Notes: generated by a model from the sequence alone, not told the origin. Numbered from the stretch's first letter, positions 9,119 through 18,511 are shown. The stretch: 64,000 nucleotides of DNA from an uncultured Parabacteroides sp. (GCF_905196875.1 NZ_CAJJWO010000006.1:78305-142304); one strand, 5' to 3'. Numbers and translations are program-made.

Positions 9119-12073
9119 ATGATGAGTATAAAAAGAGATACCTGTAAGCATTTATGTGGCTTACTTTTCTATTGGATGGTATTTATGTTTTCATTTGTGG
9201 AAACTTATGCGGGGAATGCAGCCCGGATTAGTTATTCTATGAATACTGACTGGGCTTTTTTTCGTGGAGATATAAAAGGAGGAGAATCGGCGGTTTTAGC
9301 CGATTCTCTTTGGATACCGGTTTCCGTTCCCCACATCATGCAGTTGGAAAGGAAACATTGCGGGGGAGATGTCATTTATGATGGAATAGGCTGGTATCGT
9401 CGTTATTTCACAATCAGTTCAGCATATAAAAATAAAAATATCCGTGTTGCGTTTGAAGGTGTAATGACCTCGTGCAAAGTGTATATCAACGGTTGTGAAA
9501 TAACTGAAAATCAAGGAGGATATATCGGTTTTGTTGCAGATATTACAGATAAAGTGAATTTTGACGGAAACAATGTGTTGGCGGTACGGGTATCAGCCGA
9601 ATATGATCCGTTGACACCTCCGGGAAAACCTCAGGAAGGTCTGGATTTTTATTATTATAGTGGTATATACAGGGATGTGGATCTGATAATTTCGGATAAG
9701 TTGCATGTCACAGATCCTTTGGAAGAGAATGAAGTGGCCGGAGGTGGTGTTTTCGTTACTTATCCCGAAGTGACAAAAGAACGGGCGCGGGTACATGTTA
9801 AGACACATGTCAGGAATCGGTATGATATGTCCCGGAAAGGATATCTTCTGACCCGTCTGGTCGATTCAAATGACAGAGAAATTGTCAGTAAACAAATCCC
9901 TTTTTCGTTAAAAGCCGGTACCGGTATTCATTTGGAGCAAGATTTGCTGATCGAAAAACCGTCTCTATGGCATCCTTATAATCCTTGTTTATATGAATTA
10001 AAAACCGAAGTGAGAATTGACGATAAAGTCGTAGATGAAGTTTCCCGGAAAATAGGGATACGTTCTATCCGATATACGACAGATGATGGTTTTCTTATTA
10101 ACGGAGAAAAATTGTATATGCGTGGAGTGAATCGTCACCAAGCTTATCCATATGTTGGTGATGCAGCATCAAATTCGATGCAGGAGAGAGAGGTGATTGA
10201 TATGAAGCAGGGAGGATACAATGCTGTGCGTGCGGCCCATTACCCGCATGATCCCGCGTTTCTTGAAGCTTGCGATAAACATGGTCTGTTAGTTATCGAA
10301 TGTATTCCGGGGTGGCAGTATTTTAATACTGATACGACTTTTATTAACCGGGTTTACGAAGTTGGTAGCAGAATGATCAGACGTGACAGGAATCATGCTT
10401 CTGTTGTTTTGTGGGAAACAGCGTTGAATGAAACCCGTTATCCGAAAGAAATAGCTCGGAAACTTTATGAGATAGCTCATGAGGAGTATCCCGGTGATCA
10501 GATGTATACTGCCGGTGATTATTTCGGTCATACGGATCTTGTGGATTGTTATGATGTTTTTTATAAGCAAGTATCCCGTTTCCCGAAAGACGGAAATGTC
10601 ATGAGTAACTATCCGGAAGATCAGGTAGTCGTTAAACCCTTACTGACTCGCGAATGGGGAGACGGAGCGGGAGAAAAGCCTCGTGTAAGTATAACCGAAA
10701 ATGAAGAAGAACAGGTAAAGCAATGCAATACCCGTTATGAACAACTGGAAGGAAAAGGATATTTTGATTGGTGTATGCTGGATGCCAATGAACGTCTGGG
10801 AGGACATTTCTTGTGGAGCTATAATGATTATAATCGGGGAAGCCAAGAAACGACAATGTATTGCGGAGTTGTGGATGTGAACCGTGCCCCGAAGTTTAGT
10901 TATTATATGATGCAAAGCATGCGTGATAAGAACGTTAGTCAGAAAGGGTTATATGAAGGTCCGATGGTTTTTATCGCTTCCCGGAATACACCACCGGAGA
11001 GAAAAGATTCGGTGCAGGAAATAACGGTTTTTTCTAACTGCGACGCAGTGAAACTTTACAGAAACAGGCAGCTTGTAGCGGTACAGACTCGTTTGGAACG
11101 TGCTTTACTTCGTCCAAATATCGTAAAAAAGGGAGGAAGTCCGGAATTCTCTTTTCGGCTCGATGGATATGAACCCGGCGAGTTGATGGCCGAAGGTATT
11201 TCGCAAGGTAGGGTGGTAACCACGCATACGGTACATACTCCTGGTAAACCTCATCATCTGGAAGTCTTTTTCCGGCATAATAATATTGTGCCAATTGCGG
11301 ACGGAAGTGATATGATTCCAGTCTATATAAGGGTTTGTGATGAAAACGGGACATTGGTAAATAACTCTGCTGATATAATCACATTGTCGATAGATGGAGA
11401 GGGAGATATTATTGGTGGTGATATCGAGCGGATAGGTGTTAGCCGCCAACAAGTTGAAGGAGGAATTGGTTTTGCTTTTATCCGGACAAGTAAATGCCCT
11501 GGAGATATTATTGTTAAGGCGGAAGCTGAAGGTTTACTCGGAGGTACATCTACTATAAAAAGCCTACCTTATAAGGGACAGTTATTGCCGGATGGTATTC
11601 ATGCCTCTTTTAAAGGTAACGAAGAGGATGGTGTAGTTGAAAGAATGAATGTAAAGGAAAGGAAGTTATTGAATCTTCCGGTATTACTACCCCAAAAAGT
11701 AACGGCTACCAGCTCCCATTCTTCTTATCCTGTAACAAATCTTGTAGACAGGGATGACAGTAGTTGGTGGATTGCGGATACAGACTCTCTTCCTCAGGTG
11801 GTGACTCTTACTTTTGATACACCGGTTTATATCAAGGCTAGCCGTATTCTTTTTCAAAAGGATAGTTCCTTGTATGGGCATAAAGTAGAAGTATCGTCTG
11901 ATGGCTCAGGCTGGACTTTGGTTTATGAACAGGAATGTACTGGTTGGGAGTTTAAGCCAGTCGAGTTAAATTGTACTCATGTAAAATATTTTCGTATTAC
12001 TATAAATAGCGTATCGGAAGGACGCGCAGGTATGGGAGAAGTAACTCTGTTCGGTAAACATAATCCGGATTAA
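9119..12073 (+). CDS. GH2 beta-galactosidase-like enzyme with C-terminal F5/8 type C (CBM32-like) domain
   Basis: This is a 984-aa exported glycosidase with a hydrophobic signal region (LLFYWMVFMFSFVETYAG). It has the full GH2 layout: sugar-binding domain (WYRRYFTIS), Ig-like domain, and a TIM barrel entered by DGFLINGEKLYMRGVNRHQ. The acid/base is Glu438 in ETALNETRYP and the nucleophile is Glu512 in LTREWGDG. Further beta domains follow, then a discoidin-like domain from about residue 860 (QKVTATSSHSSYPVTNLVD to GMGEVTLFGKH) that probably binds a terminal sugar. I place the start at ATG 9119 (a second ATG sits at 9122); an in-frame TTG at 9104 is less likely. The spacing of 31 bp after the previous GH2 gene supports one operon. 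Substrate not determinable; galactose-type or glucuronic-type ends are plausible. Confidence 0.88.
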   Translation: MMSIKRDTCKHLCGLLFYWMVFMFSFVETYAGNAARISYSMNTDWAFFRGDIKGGESAVLADSLWIPVSVPHIMQLERKHCGGDVIYDGIGWYRRYFTISSAYKNKNIRVAFEGVMTSCKVYINGCEITENQGGYIGFVADITDKVNFDGNNVLAVRVSAEYDPLTPPGKPQEGLDFYYYSGIYRDVDLIISDKLHVTDPLEENEVAGGGVFVTYPEVTKERARVHVKTHVRNRYDMSRKGYLLTRLVDSNDREIVSKQIPFSLKAGTGIHLEQDLLIEKPSLWHPYNPCLYELKTEVRIDDKVVDEVSRKIGIRSIRYTTDDGFLINGEKLYMRGVNRHQAYPYVGDAASNSMQEREVIDMKQGGYNAVRAAHYPHDPAFLEACDKHGLLVIECIPGWQYFNTDTTFINRVYEVGSRMIRRDRNHASVVLWETALNETRYPKEIARKLYEIAHEEYPGDQMYTAGDYFGHTDLVDCYDVFYKQVSRFPKDGNVMSNYPEDQVVVKPLLTREWGDGAGEKPRVSITENEEEQVKQCNTRYEQLEGKGYFDWCMLDANERLGGHFLWSYNDYNRGSQETTMYCGVVDVNRAPKFSYYMMQSMRDKNVSQKGLYEGPMVFIASRNTPPERKDSVQEITVFSNCDAVKLYRNRQLVAVQTRLERALLRPNIVKKGGSPEFSFRLDGYEPGELMAEGISQGRVVTTHTVHTPGKPHHLEVFFRHNNIVPIADGSDMIPVYIRVCDENGTLVNNSADIITLSIDGEGDIIGGDIERIGVSRQQVEGGIGFAFIRTSKCPGDIIVKAEAEGLLGGTSTIKSLPYKGQLLPDGIHASFKGNEEDGVVERMNVKERKLLNLPVLLPQKVTATSSHSSYPVTNLVDRDDSSWWIADTDSLPQVVTLTFDTPVYIKASRILFQKDSSLYGHKVEVSSDGSGWTLVYEQECTGWEFKPVELNCTHVKYFRITINSVSEGRAGMGEVTLFGKHNPD

Positions 12074-12102
12074 TTTATCAAATCGGATAACTCGCTTTTT
12101 CC

Positions 12103-12134
12103 TTTGGTTGACTGAAGATAATCCCGTATATTTG
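12103..12134 (+). promoter_or_regulatory. Bacteroidetes sigma-ABfr-type promoter of ftsK
   Basis: TTTG at 12103-12106 and TATATTTG at 12127-12134 are separated by 20 bp, an exact match to the Bacteroides -33/-7 consensus. It ends 21 bp before ATG 12156 and thereby rules out the upstream in-frame TTG as the ftsK start. Confidence 0.85.
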
Positions 12135-12155
12135 CAAGTTATAACGAGGATTTAT

Positions 12156-14678
12156 ATGGCAAAGAAAGCAACTGCAACAAAACAAAATAGTAACAGCGAG
12201 CCTGGTAAATTCGCTGCAATGAAAGCCTTTTTCAGTAGTGAACGTACCCGTTTTATTACCGGACTGGTGATAGCTATTATCACTATTTATATCGGATTAT
12301 CCCTGATCTCTTTCTTCTTTACGGGAGGGGCCGATCAGAGCAAAATAGAGAATGTTCCGCTATCGGATCTTTTGACTAACAGAGGATCGGTGGAGAACTG
12401 GACGGGAGTACGCGGTGCTTTCCTGGCTGATTTGTTGATGAATCGCTGGTTCGGTATCTCTTCTTTTATGATCCTGTTTTTCCTGGGGTCGGTCGGGGCA
12501 AAGATGATGAACCTGCGCAAGGTATCCTTGCTGAAACGTTTCCTGTTCAGTGCCGCTATGCTGGTTTGGGGATCGTTGTTTTTTGCTTTTGTTTTTATCA
12601 CCGGATATGAAGATACCTTTATTTATTTAGGCGGTCAACATGGATATTACCTGTCTGAAATGATGATTACCAATATCGGTATTCCCGGAACGATCCTGCT
12701 GCTGGCCGGAGTGTTCCTGATCATAGCCATATTCAGCAGCAAGAAAACAATACCGTTCCTGCAAAGCCTGCTTTCTTTCGGTTGGTTGAAGAACCGTCTG
12801 AAAAGGGAAAAGAAAGAAGATACGGAAGACGATACGACTTCGGAAGACGATACCGCATCCGAACATCTTATTGCCGACCAACCGGACGAACGACCGGAAA
12901 CAGATGATTTTGTTTTTGATACGGCAAAAGAAATGGAGTCTGCCGGCGAGGTGGAAAGCTATCGTAAGCCTGAACCGCGTACTGAAACCTATTCGAATAT
13001 ATCCAACGACGATACATTTGAGGTAACAGTCCCTCAAGAGGAAGAAGCATATGATATTCCGGATGCAGGAAATCAACCCGATGATCCGGAAGACCTTCCG
13101 GGAGATCCTCGTTTTACGGTGGAAGTTCCCGCTGGCGACGATGAGGTATACGATGCTTCTTCACTGGGTGAATACGATCCGAAGCTCGATCTGTCCGGTT
13201 TCCGTAACCCGCCGATCGAACTGCTGAAAAAATATGATGTGAGCGAACATCAGGTCGATATGGAAGAACAGATGGCCAACCAGAAACGTATCAAGCAGAC
13301 ATTGGAAAGTTTTGGTATCAGTATCTCTTCTATCAAGGCGACGGTGGGGCCGACCATTACATTATATGAAGTAATCCCGGATACCGGTGTCCGTATCTCG
13401 AAGATCAAGAACCTGGAAGATGATATTGCCCTGAACCTGTCGGCTTTGGGTATTCGTATCATTGCCCCGATGCCGGGTAAGGGAACGATCGGTATCGAGG
13501 TGCCGAATAAAGACCCGCAGATCGTATCCATGCAGTCGGTGGTGGCTTCCCGTAAATTCCAGGAGTCCAAATATGACCTGCCGGTTGTGTTGGGTAAGAC
13601 GATTACCAACGAGATATTTATGTTCGACCTGTGTAAGATGCCTCACTTATTGGTGGCCGGTGCTACCGGACAAGGTAAGTCAGTCGGTCTGAATGCGGTG
13701 ATAACCTCTTTATTATATAGAAAGCATCCGTCTGAACTGAAGTTTGTGCTGGTCGACCCGAAGATGGTAGAGTTCGGAATCTATTCCGACCTGGAACGTC
13801 ATTACCTGGCAAAATTGCCTGATGCTGACAAGGCGGTGATTACAGATTGCACGAAGGTGATTATGACGCTGAACTCCGTTTGTAAAGAAATGGACGACCG
13901 TTATGAGTTGCTGATGAAAGCGCATGTGCGTAATATAAAGGAATATAACGCTAAATTTATCTCCCGTCACCTGAATCCGGAGAAGGGACATAAGTTCATG
14001 CCGTTTATCGTCGTGATTATCGACGAGTTCGGCGACCTGATCATGCAGGCTGGTAAAGAGATTGAAACGCCGATTGCCCGTATTGCACAGAAAGCACGTG
14101 CCGTCGGTATCCATATGATCATTGCTACGCAGCGTCCGTCTACCAATATCATTACCGGTATTATCAAGGCGAACTTCCCGGCCCGTATGGCCTTCCGTGT
14201 GATGCAGATGGTCGACTCGCGTACGATCCTGGATGCACCCGGTGCCAACCAGTTGATCGGTCGTGGTGACTTGCTGTTCTCGCAGGGTGGGGAAACGAAT
14301 CGTGTTCAATGCGCTTTTGTGGATACGCCTGAAGTAGAACAGATCGTAAATTATATCTCCGGCCAGGCCGGTTATGCTACCGCCTTCCTGTTGCCTGAAT
14401 ATGTGGGAGAGGGTGGCGAAGATAAAGCTCCGGGCTCTGTCGACCTGTCGGATCGCGATCCATTGTTTGATGAAGCGGCCCGTCTGATCGTTATCCAGCA
14501 ACAGGGTTCCACCTCGCTTATCCAGCGTAAGTTCGCGATCGGTTACAACCGTGCCGGACGTCTGATGGACCAGTTGGAAGCAGCCGGAATCGTAGGACCG
14601 TTTGAAGGAAGTAAGGCGCGTCAGGTATTGATCCAGGACGAGTATAATCTGGAACAACTGCTGAACTCCTTGAAATAA
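12156..14678 (+). CDS. ftsK: DNA translocase FtsK/SpoIIIE
   Basis: This is the septal DNA pump that moves chromosome termini out of the closing division site and activates XerCD dimer resolution. It is 840 aa. The N-terminus has about four membrane helices within residues 30-190, followed by an acidic, low-complexity linker (KKEDTEDDTTSEDDTASE), the alpha/beta motor domain with Walker A GATGQGKS at 502-509, Walker B VVIIDEFGD, and the conserved IIATQRPSTNIITG. A C-terminal winged-helix gamma domain (TSLIQRKFAIGYNRAGRLMDQLE) reads polar DNA motifs. The start at 12156 follows a good promoter and a purine-rich GAGGA. LolA-like gene follows after 25 bp, probably co-transcribed. Confidence 0.97.
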   Translation: MAKKATATKQNSNSEPGKFAAMKAFFSSERTRFITGLVIAIITIYIGLSLISFFFTGGADQSKIENVPLSDLLTNRGSVENWTGVRGAFLADLLMNRWFGISSFMILFFLGSVGAKMMNLRKVSLLKRFLFSAAMLVWGSLFFAFVFITGYEDTFIYLGGQHGYYLSEMMITNIGIPGTILLLAGVFLIIAIFSSKKTIPFLQSLLSFGWLKNRLKREKKEDTEDDTTSEDDTASEHLIADQPDERPETDDFVFDTAKEMESAGEVESYRKPEPRTETYSNISNDDTFEVTVPQEEEAYDIPDAGNQPDDPEDLPGDPRFTVEVPAGDDEVYDASSLGEYDPKLDLSGFRNPPIELLKKYDVSEHQVDMEEQMANQKRIKQTLESFGISISSIKATVGPTITLYEVIPDTGVRISKIKNLEDDIALNLSALGIRIIAPMPGKGTIGIEVPNKDPQIVSMQSVVASRKFQESKYDLPVVLGKTITNEIFMFDLCKMPHLLVAGATGQGKSVGLNAVITSLLYRKHPSELKFVLVDPKMVEFGIYSDLERHYLAKLPDADKAVITDCTKVIMTLNSVCKEMDDRYELLMKAHVRNIKEYNAKFISRHLNPEKGHKFMPFIVVIIDEFGDLIMQAGKEIETPIARIAQKARAVGIHMIIATQRPSTNIITGIIKANFPARMAFRVMQMVDSRTILDAPGANQLIGRGDLLFSQGGETNRVQCAFVDTPEVEQIVNYISGQAGYATAFLLPEYVGEGGEDKAPGSVDLSDRDPLFDEAARLIVIQQQGSTSLIQRKFAIGYNRAGRLMDQLEAAGIVGPFEGSKARQVLIQDEYNLEQLLNSLK

Positions 14679-14703
14679 ATCTATTAACCAGCAAGTGTTA
14701 TTT

Positions 14704-15378
14704 ATGGAAAGAGAAAAGAAAATCAGAATATGGCGGGGGATTGCTTTTGTGGGTCTTCTGTTATGTCTCCTTTTCGGTGTCAGAGTGATAAGCAGGGCAC
14801 AAAATCCGGTATCGATTCTCGATAAGGCAGCTTCTGCCTATGAGAATTCCAATGGTATCTCTGCTTCCTTTGCTTTGAATACCCGTTCCGATATGCAGAA
14901 AATGTCGGAAAGTTTCGAAGGAACGATTAATATGAGAGGGGATAAGTTTACCTTGGTCACTCCGGATATGATTACCTGGTTTGATGGAAAGACGCAATGG
15001 AGCTACGTGGAACGTAACGACGAAGTGAATGTCAGTACCCCTTCCGGAGAAGAATTGCAGTTTACCAATCCCGCCATTTTATTACGTGTATATAAGAAGG
15101 GTTTTACTCCTAAATATATCGGGGAAAGTACGGCTGCAAACGGAAAAGCGGCCTACGATATAGAGCTGACGCCAAAGAAGAAAGGAGATATCATCCGGGT
15201 GGAGTTGCAGATCGAAAAGTTCTCGAACTTCCCGGCTGCAATCAAAGTCGAGGCAAAAAACGGTATTACCAATACGATCCATATCAGTAAACTGAAAACG
15301 GGTGTAAACCAACCGGACGACTTTTTTGTTTTTAAGGAAGGTGACTATCCGGATGCAGAGGTGATCGATCTCCGTTAA
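14704..15378 (+). CDS. LolA-like outer-membrane lipoprotein carrier protein
   Basis: A 224-aa exported protein: an N-terminal hydrophobic segment (GIAFVGLLLCLLFGVRV) and then a LolA-type fold (AASAYENSNGISASFALNTRS, GTINMRGDKFTLVTPDMITWFDGKTQWSY, and a FFVFKEGDYPDAEVIDLR tail). LolA shuttles lipoproteins across the periplasm from LolCDE to the outer membrane; in Bacteroidetes this gene commonly sits just after ftsK, as here. ATG 14704 is preferred over the in-frame GTG at 14695. Function as a true lipoprotein carrier is inferred from family and context. Confidence 0.88.
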   Translation: MEREKKIRIWRGIAFVGLLLCLLFGVRVISRAQNPVSILDKAASAYENSNGISASFALNTRSDMQKMSESFEGTINMRGDKFTLVTPDMITWFDGKTQWSYVERNDEVNVSTPSGEELQFTNPAILLRVYKKGFTPKYIGESTAANGKAAYDIELTPKKKGDIIRVELQIEKFSNFPAAIKVEAKNGITNTIHISKLKTGVNQPDDFFVFKEGDYPDAEVIDLR

Positions 15379-15432
15379 AAGACAATAGAGTGATTCCTTA
15401 AATTAATTATCAATTATCAATAAATAAACGCT

Positions 15433-16386
15433 ATGAGCAATTCAACAAATGAAAAGGTCCGTTGCCTGATTATAGGTTCCGGTCCTGCAGGATATACAGC
15501 AGCAATTTATGCTTCACGTGCAAACTTATCACCCGTATTGTATGAAGGTATTCAGCCGGGCGGACAGCTTACGACAACAACGGAAGTGGAGAATTTCCCC
15601 GGTTATCCGGAAGGCATCACCGGCCCGGAACTGATGGAAGACCTGAAGCAGCAGGCATTGCGTTTTGGTGCGGATATCCGTTTTGGAATTGCTACGGAAA
15701 CCGATCTTTCCGCTGCTCCTTACAAGGTGACGATCGACGGTGAAAAAGTAATTGAAACGGAAGCCCTGATCATTGCAACCGGTGCGACAGCCAAGTATCT
15801 GGGTATTCCCGATGAACAAAAATATGCCGGAATGGGTGTTTCTGCCTGTGCTACCTGCGACGGTTTCTTCTATCGTAAGAAAGTCGTTGCTGTTGTGGGA
15901 GGTGGAGATACGGCTTGTGAGGAAGCTGTTTACCTGGCCGGATTGGCAAAGCAGGTGTACCTAATTGTCCGTAAACCTTTCTTGCGTGCGTCGAAAGTCA
16001 TGCAGGAACGCGTATTCAATACGCCGAACATCATGGTTCTGTTTGAGCACAACACGATCGGCCTGTTTGGCGAAAATGGTGTGGAAGGTGCCCACTTGGT
16101 AAAACGGATGGGTGAATCGGATGAAGAAAAAGTGGATATTGCCATCGATGGTTTCTTCCTCGCTATCGGACATAAACCGAACTCGGATATATTTAAACCG
16201 TGGATCGATACGGATGAAGTAGGATACATCAAGACTGTACCCGGAACACCGCGTACAAAAGTGCCCGGAGTTTTTGCCGCAGGCGACGTTGCCGATCCTC
16301 ATTACCGTCAGGCTATTACAGCAGCCGGAACAGGTTGTCAGGCGGCTATCGAGGCTGAGCGGTATTTGTCGGAAATTGGAAAATAA
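15433..16386 (+). CDS. trxB: Thioredoxin-disulfide reductase
   Basis: A cytoplasmic flavoenzyme, 317 aa, that reduces thioredoxin with NADPH. Visible motifs are the FAD-binding GSGPAGYTAAIYASRA near the N-terminus, the redox pair Cys139-Ala-Thr-Cys142, the NADPH-binding GGGDTACEEA, and the C-terminal FAD motif GVFAAGDVADPHYRQ. Length is normal for the low-molecular-weight TrxB. A thioredoxin substrate is encoded about 8 kb away at 23935-24234. No clear TAnnTTTG box is visible in the 54-bp spacer, so it may be read from the ftsK operon. Confidence 0.97.
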   Translation: MSNSTNEKVRCLIIGSGPAGYTAAIYASRANLSPVLYEGIQPGGQLTTTTEVENFPGYPEGITGPELMEDLKQQALRFGADIRFGIATETDLSAAPYKVTIDGEKVIETEALIIATGATAKYLGIPDEQKYAGMGVSACATCDGFFYRKKVVAVVGGGDTACEEAVYLAGLAKQVYLIVRKPFLRASKVMQERVFNTPNIMVLFEHNTIGLFGENGVEGAHLVKRMGESDEEKVDIAIDGFFLAIGHKPNSDIFKPWIDTDEVGYIKTVPGTPRTKVPGVFAAGDVADPHYRQAITAAGTGCQAAIEAERYLSEIGK

Positions 16387-16405
16387 CGAAAAAGTACTAC
16401 CTTTG
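16375..16405 (+). promoter_or_regulatory. Promoter of the GHL10-type hydrolase gene
   Basis: ATTG at 16375-16378, then 19 bp, then TACCTTTG at 16398-16405. The box overlaps the region just after the trxB stop and ends 23 bp before ATG 16429. Confidence 0.75.
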
Positions 16406-16428
16406 CCCCGCTGAATAAATAAGTGGAA

Positions 16429-17907
16429 ATGAGAAAGTATTGCCTGTTATTCCTGGTCCTTTTATTGCTTCATCCGGTTGGAGCAGTTGAATCTCCGAAG
16501 CACGAGATACGTGCTGTCTGGCTAACTACCGTCTATGGACTGGACTGGCCTAAAAAGCCGGCTACAACGGAAGCGGGAAGAAAGGCCCAGCAACAGGAGT
16601 TATGCAATATACTCGACCGGTTGGCTGATGCGAATTTCAACACCGTATTTCTGCAAGTTCGTTTGCGGGGGGATGTTATTTATCGTTCGGCAATAGAACC
16701 GGCATCCAAAACTTTCTCAGGTAAATATGGAACAATGCCCGGATACGATCCGTTGGCTTTTGCGATAGAAGAATGTCACAAACGGGGGATGGAATGCCAT
16801 GCCTGGTTTGTGACATTTCCTGTTGGTACGGAGAAGGCTGTCAAAGAACAGGGGAAATTGTCTGTCGTAAAACGCCATCCGAAACTGTGTAAACGTCATA
16901 ACGGGGAATGGTATCTCGATCCGGGTGTGCCGGAGACTGCCGATTATATTTTATCTCTGGTAAAGGAGGTGGTGAACGGATATGATATCGACGGGATCCA
17001 GTTTGACTATATCCGTTATCCGGAGCAGGCCAAGAGTTTCCCGGATAAAGCCGTTCATAATAAATACGGTAAATCGCAGAAATTGCCTGACTGGCGGCGC
17101 GAGAATATCAACAAGATGGTCTATCGTATTTATGACTGGGTGAAACAGGCAAAGCCCTGGGTGCAGGTCAGCAGTTCGCCATTGGGTAAGTATAACCGGA
17201 TCGAACGTGTTCCCAATGCCGGTTGGACAGCTTATGAAAGTGTCTTCCAGGACCCCAAGATGTGGATGCAGAAGGGAAAGCAGGACATGATCGTTCCGAT
17301 GATGTATTATCTGCATGAAAACTTCTTCCCGTTTGTAGACAACTGGGTGGAGAATTGTAACGGACGTCTGGTCGTGCCGGGACTGGGAGCTTACCGCATG
17401 GAGAAGAATGAAGCGGACTGGACGGTAAACGATATTACTGACCAGATAGATTACAGCCGTTATTATGGAGGTGCAGGCTGTACCTTTTTCCGTTGCGAGA
17501 ATGTATTGGATAATTCGAAAGGACTTTATAATGAGTTGAAAGATAATTATTATAAATACCCGGCACAGTTATTGCCTCTCACCTGGTTGAGCGATAGGGT
17601 GCCTGCGGCTCCGGCAGAGATCCATGTGGAGAAGGAGGGAAGCGACCTGAAACTGTCCTGGCAGAAACCACCGGTGGAAAAGGAAGACCTGACTTATACG
17701 GTTTATTATTCATTGACGGACTCTATCGATACGTTGTCGGCTAAATCTATTCTGGCTACCGGAGTGCGGGATACGGTTCTTTATCTTCCGGTTGCTCCGA
17801 ATGCGGAGAGAGGATATAGCTTCAGCGTTTCGGCTTCCACCCGTTACCATATCGAAAGTGTTGTATCGCCTGATACTTATTATTATCTTTCCGAATTTCC
17901 TAAATAA
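16429..17907 (+). CDS. Exported glycosyl hydrolase-like 10 (GHL10/DUF187) family protein
   Basis: A 492-aa exported protein: a signal peptide (RKYCLLFLVLLLLHPVGA), then a TIM-barrel domain starting HEIRAVWLTTVYGLDWP. The family landmarks are NFNTVFLQVRLRGDVIY, the CHAWFVTFPVG segment, the DPGVPETADYILSLV motif and VNGYDIDGIQFDYIRYPE. A fibronectin type III-like domain (APAEIHVEKEGSDLKLSWQKP) ends the protein. GHL10 proteins are related to peptidoglycan- or polysaccharide-active hydrolases such as YngK, but the reaction is not settled by sequence. The start is ATG 16429; a GTG two codons upstream is in frame but closer to the promoter. Confidence 0.85.
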   Translation: MRKYCLLFLVLLLLHPVGAVESPKHEIRAVWLTTVYGLDWPKKPATTEAGRKAQQQELCNILDRLADANFNTVFLQVRLRGDVIYRSAIEPASKTFSGKYGTMPGYDPLAFAIEECHKRGMECHAWFVTFPVGTEKAVKEQGKLSVVKRHPKLCKRHNGEWYLDPGVPETADYILSLVKEVVNGYDIDGIQFDYIRYPEQAKSFPDKAVHNKYGKSQKLPDWRRENINKMVYRIYDWVKQAKPWVQVSSSPLGKYNRIERVPNAGWTAYESVFQDPKMWMQKGKQDMIVPMMYYLHENFFPFVDNWVENCNGRLVVPGLGAYRMEKNEADWTVNDITDQIDYSRYYGGAGCTFFRCENVLDNSKGLYNELKDNYYKYPAQLLPLTWLSDRVPAAPAEIHVEKEGSDLKLSWQKPPVEKEDLTYTVYYSLTDSIDTLSAKSILATGVRDTVLYLPVAPNAERGYSFSVSASTRYHIESVVSPDTYYYLSEFPK

Positions 17908-17940
17908 TATTAACGGTTAGGAGCGGATAGACGAAAGCAT

Positions 17941-17948
17941 TATCTTTG
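17941..17948 (+). promoter_or_regulatory. -7 box immediately before the Cys-rich gene
   Basis: TATCTTTG at 17941-17948; a poor -33 (TTAG, 17916-17919) lies 21 bp upstream. Only six bases separate the box from ATG 17955, so transcription would begin at or next to the start codon. Confidence 0.55.
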
Positions 17949-17954
17949 TGTCGA

Positions 17955-18392
17955 ATGAAAAATGCTGTAACATATCTGTTTATCGTTTTCCTGGCGACTC
18001 TTATTTTTTACGGAGGTGCCGGGGTAAACCTTATTACCTATTGCTGCGGTGATTGCCGCACGGAAGGGGTTGCAGTATTGTTGAATGATAATTGTTGCGA
18101 AGTGCACGAGCATAGCTGTTGCAGCACCACCGATGAATCTTCGGTTTGCCACTCCGGCTGCTGCGAAGATGAATGCTGTGATCTGGAACGGGTCAGTTTC
18201 GACTGGAGCAGTTCCAATAATCCGATAGTAGAATTACAACCGGCAGTGACCGACCTTTTGTCGTTTGCTTCTCCAATAGCCTCGCTCGTCCCGGTTCCTT
18301 CCATAAAAGAATACATTGCGCAGGATCAGGATGGCCCCCCTGTGGTCTGTCCGCGCATATACCTGAACCTGCTTACTACGCTTTTGATTTAG
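17955..18392 (+). CDS. Exported cysteine-rich protein (HYC_CC_PP-like)
   Basis: A 145-aa protein with one N-terminal hydrophobic segment (VTYLFIVFLATLIFYGGAGV) followed by a stretch crowded with Cys and His: YCCGDC, NCCEVHEHSCC, CHSGCCEDECC. The C-terminal end is GPPVVCPRIYLNLLTTLLI. This pattern resembles small Bacteroidetes proteins called HYC_CC_PP, often found before TonB receptors; that identification is from memory of the pattern, not a search. The Cys/His clusters could bind soft metal ions such as copper or zinc. It precedes a TonB receptor and a secreted HMA protein, and the three probably form a metal-handling unit. An in-frame TTG at 17946 overlaps the promoter box and is rejected. 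Confidence 0.75.
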   Translation: MKNAVTYLFIVFLATLIFYGGAGVNLITYCCGDCRTEGVAVLLNDNCCEVHEHSCCSTTDESSVCHSGCCEDECCDLERVSFDWSSSNNPIVELQPAVTDLLSFASPIASLVPVPSIKEYIAQDQDGPPVVCPRIYLNLLTTLLI

Positions 18393-18434
18393 TAGAGTAT
18401 TTCCAGCCTGTGTCCGCTATGGAAACAGGATAGT

Positions 18435-18511
18435 AGTGTTAGCCCAACTCACACTATGGTGCTAATAATTTAGCATACTAGTGCTGATAGGTGCAGGACT
18501 ATAGTGCTAAT
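18435..18511 (+). repeat. Four-copy phased repeat (agtgctaat-like) in the leader of the TonB receptor gene
   Basis: The 157-bp spacer holds four related units: agtgttagc at 18435, ggtgctaat at 18458, agtgctgat at 18480 and agtgctaat at 18503, spaced 23, 22 and 23 bp (about two helical turns). A short palindrome tgctaa-taat-ttagca (about 18460-18475) overlaps the second unit. The 14-mer gcaggactatagtg at 18493-18506 recurs at 56560-56573. It could be an operator array or a dispersed repeat element. Confidence 0.6.

Noticed and set aside
13713..14657. A 314-codon minus-strand frame inside ftsK
   Set aside because: It lies fully within the conserved FtsK motor domain and has no family features; an antisense shadow.
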